14,673 nt of DNA from an uncultured Bacilli bacterium (GTDB lineage Bacteria; Bacillota_I; Bacilli_A; RF39; UBA660). This document shows, piece after piece, positions 14,353 through 14,673 of this stretch. Position 1 is the stretch's first letter. Every line of letters begins with the position of its first letter. The position numbers were made by a program, and so were the translations under genes. The stretch spans positions 1 through 14,673 of the forward strand of contig CANQZL010000015.1 in assembly GCA_947628325.1 (NCBI GenBank). The letters are read 5' to 3'. The notes under the pieces were generated by a model. The model was not told the DNA's origin and did not search any database. It saw only the letters and a program-made list of their open reading frames with translations.

Positions 14353-14673
14353 ATGCTGCTCCAGTTGGACCCGTTGGACCAGCTGGTATTGTAAGATTTA
14401 AGGTGTAATTTGGAGCTGTTCCAACTAATTCAGCACTGGCATCAGTTCCTGGATCTCCAGTAGTTACTGTACCAATTGTTATTGTTGGTGTAGGTGCATC
14501 TGCTCCTGTTTCTCCTTGTGGGCCTGTTGGACCAATTTCTCCTTGTGGACCTGTTGGTCCTATCTCACCTTGAGGTCCTGTTGCCCCTACTTCTCCTACT
14601 AATCCAGCAATACCTTGAATTCCCTGTGGTCCCGTTGGACCTGTTGGACCAGTTGGACCAGTAACTCCAGTTG
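14351..14673 (-). CDS. Collagen-like (GPT/GPQ repeat) surface protein, C-terminal part
   Basis: Reading the minus strand from the right edge gives 106 codons up to TAA at 14353-14351; the 5' end lies outside the window. The product begins with 19 unbroken Gly-x-y triplets (GVT, GPT, GPQ, GEI and others), then a short C-terminal domain from DAPTPTITIGTVTT through APNYTLNLTIPAGP, and closes GPTGPTGAA. The same plan occurs in collagen-like exosporium and surface proteins of Bacillota, where the repeats form a triple helix and Thr residues of GPT can carry sugars. Base composition is visibly richer in GC than the neighbours because Gly and Pro codons are used. It has no sorting motif at its end. 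Spore or cell surface location is likely but not shown; a phage-tail origin cannot be excluded. Confidence 0.88.
   Translation of the reverse strand, partial: TGVTGPTGPTGPTGPQGIQGIAGLVGEVGATGPQGEIGPTGPQGEIGPTGPQGETGADAPTPTITIGTVTTGDPGTDASAELVGTAPNYTLNLTIPAGPTGPTGAA

Noticed and set aside
1..14673. Mycoplasma-type genetic code
   Set aside because: TGA ends the zinc-ribbon gene exactly at the next start, and tryptophans in conserved motifs are TGG.

Overview
The window is AT-rich DNA from a low-GC Gram-positive bacterium (Bacillota). The evidence is the rimP-nusA-ylxR order, strong AGGAGG-type ribosome binding sites, spore-coat cotJB-cotJC genes, a class B sortase and collagen-like GPT repeats. 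TGA is a true stop (the zinc-ribbon gene ends on it and the next gene overlaps as ATGA) and Trp is TGG, so this is the standard bacterial code, not the Mycoplasma code. The very low GC, the shortened RimP and the x-P-x-T-G surface protein suggest an uncultured, host-associated Bacilli lineage (Erysipelotrichales or RF39-like). That placement is inference.

Left part (1-3632, all minus strand): housekeeping genes. In transcription order: a membrane-anchored thioredoxin-like protein without catalytic cysteines, the tRNA methyltransferase TrmL, a zinc-ribbon membrane protein, a DUF5698/DUF2179 membrane protein, then rimP, nusA and ylxR (cut by the window edge). rimP has its own promoter, and a hairpin with an interrupted T tract sits in its leader, a layout that suits attenuation of the nusA operon. 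RimP lacks its whole C-terminal domain.

Middle (3712-4667, plus): a two-gene spore-coat operon, a CotJB protein with a CotJA-like N-terminal extension and the manganese-catalase-like CotJC.

Right part (4766-14673): a surface-protein region. A secreted, Cys-containing protein with a TPETG sorting signal (minus) diverges from a class B sortase (plus) that carries an unrecognised 265-residue cytoplasmic domain. The sortase is followed 37 bp later by a 1389-residue soluble, mostly helical protein that I do not recognise. Converging on it is a GT2 glycosyltransferase with TPR repeats. Divergent from that is a membrane-anchored CAP-domain protein with an Ig-like segment and a Gly/Ser linker. At the right edge is the C-terminal part of a collagen-like protein. 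Converging genes share bidirectional terminators that run into the coding ends. The sortase with its divergent substrate and the giant protein is the best candidate for an undescribed system in the window.
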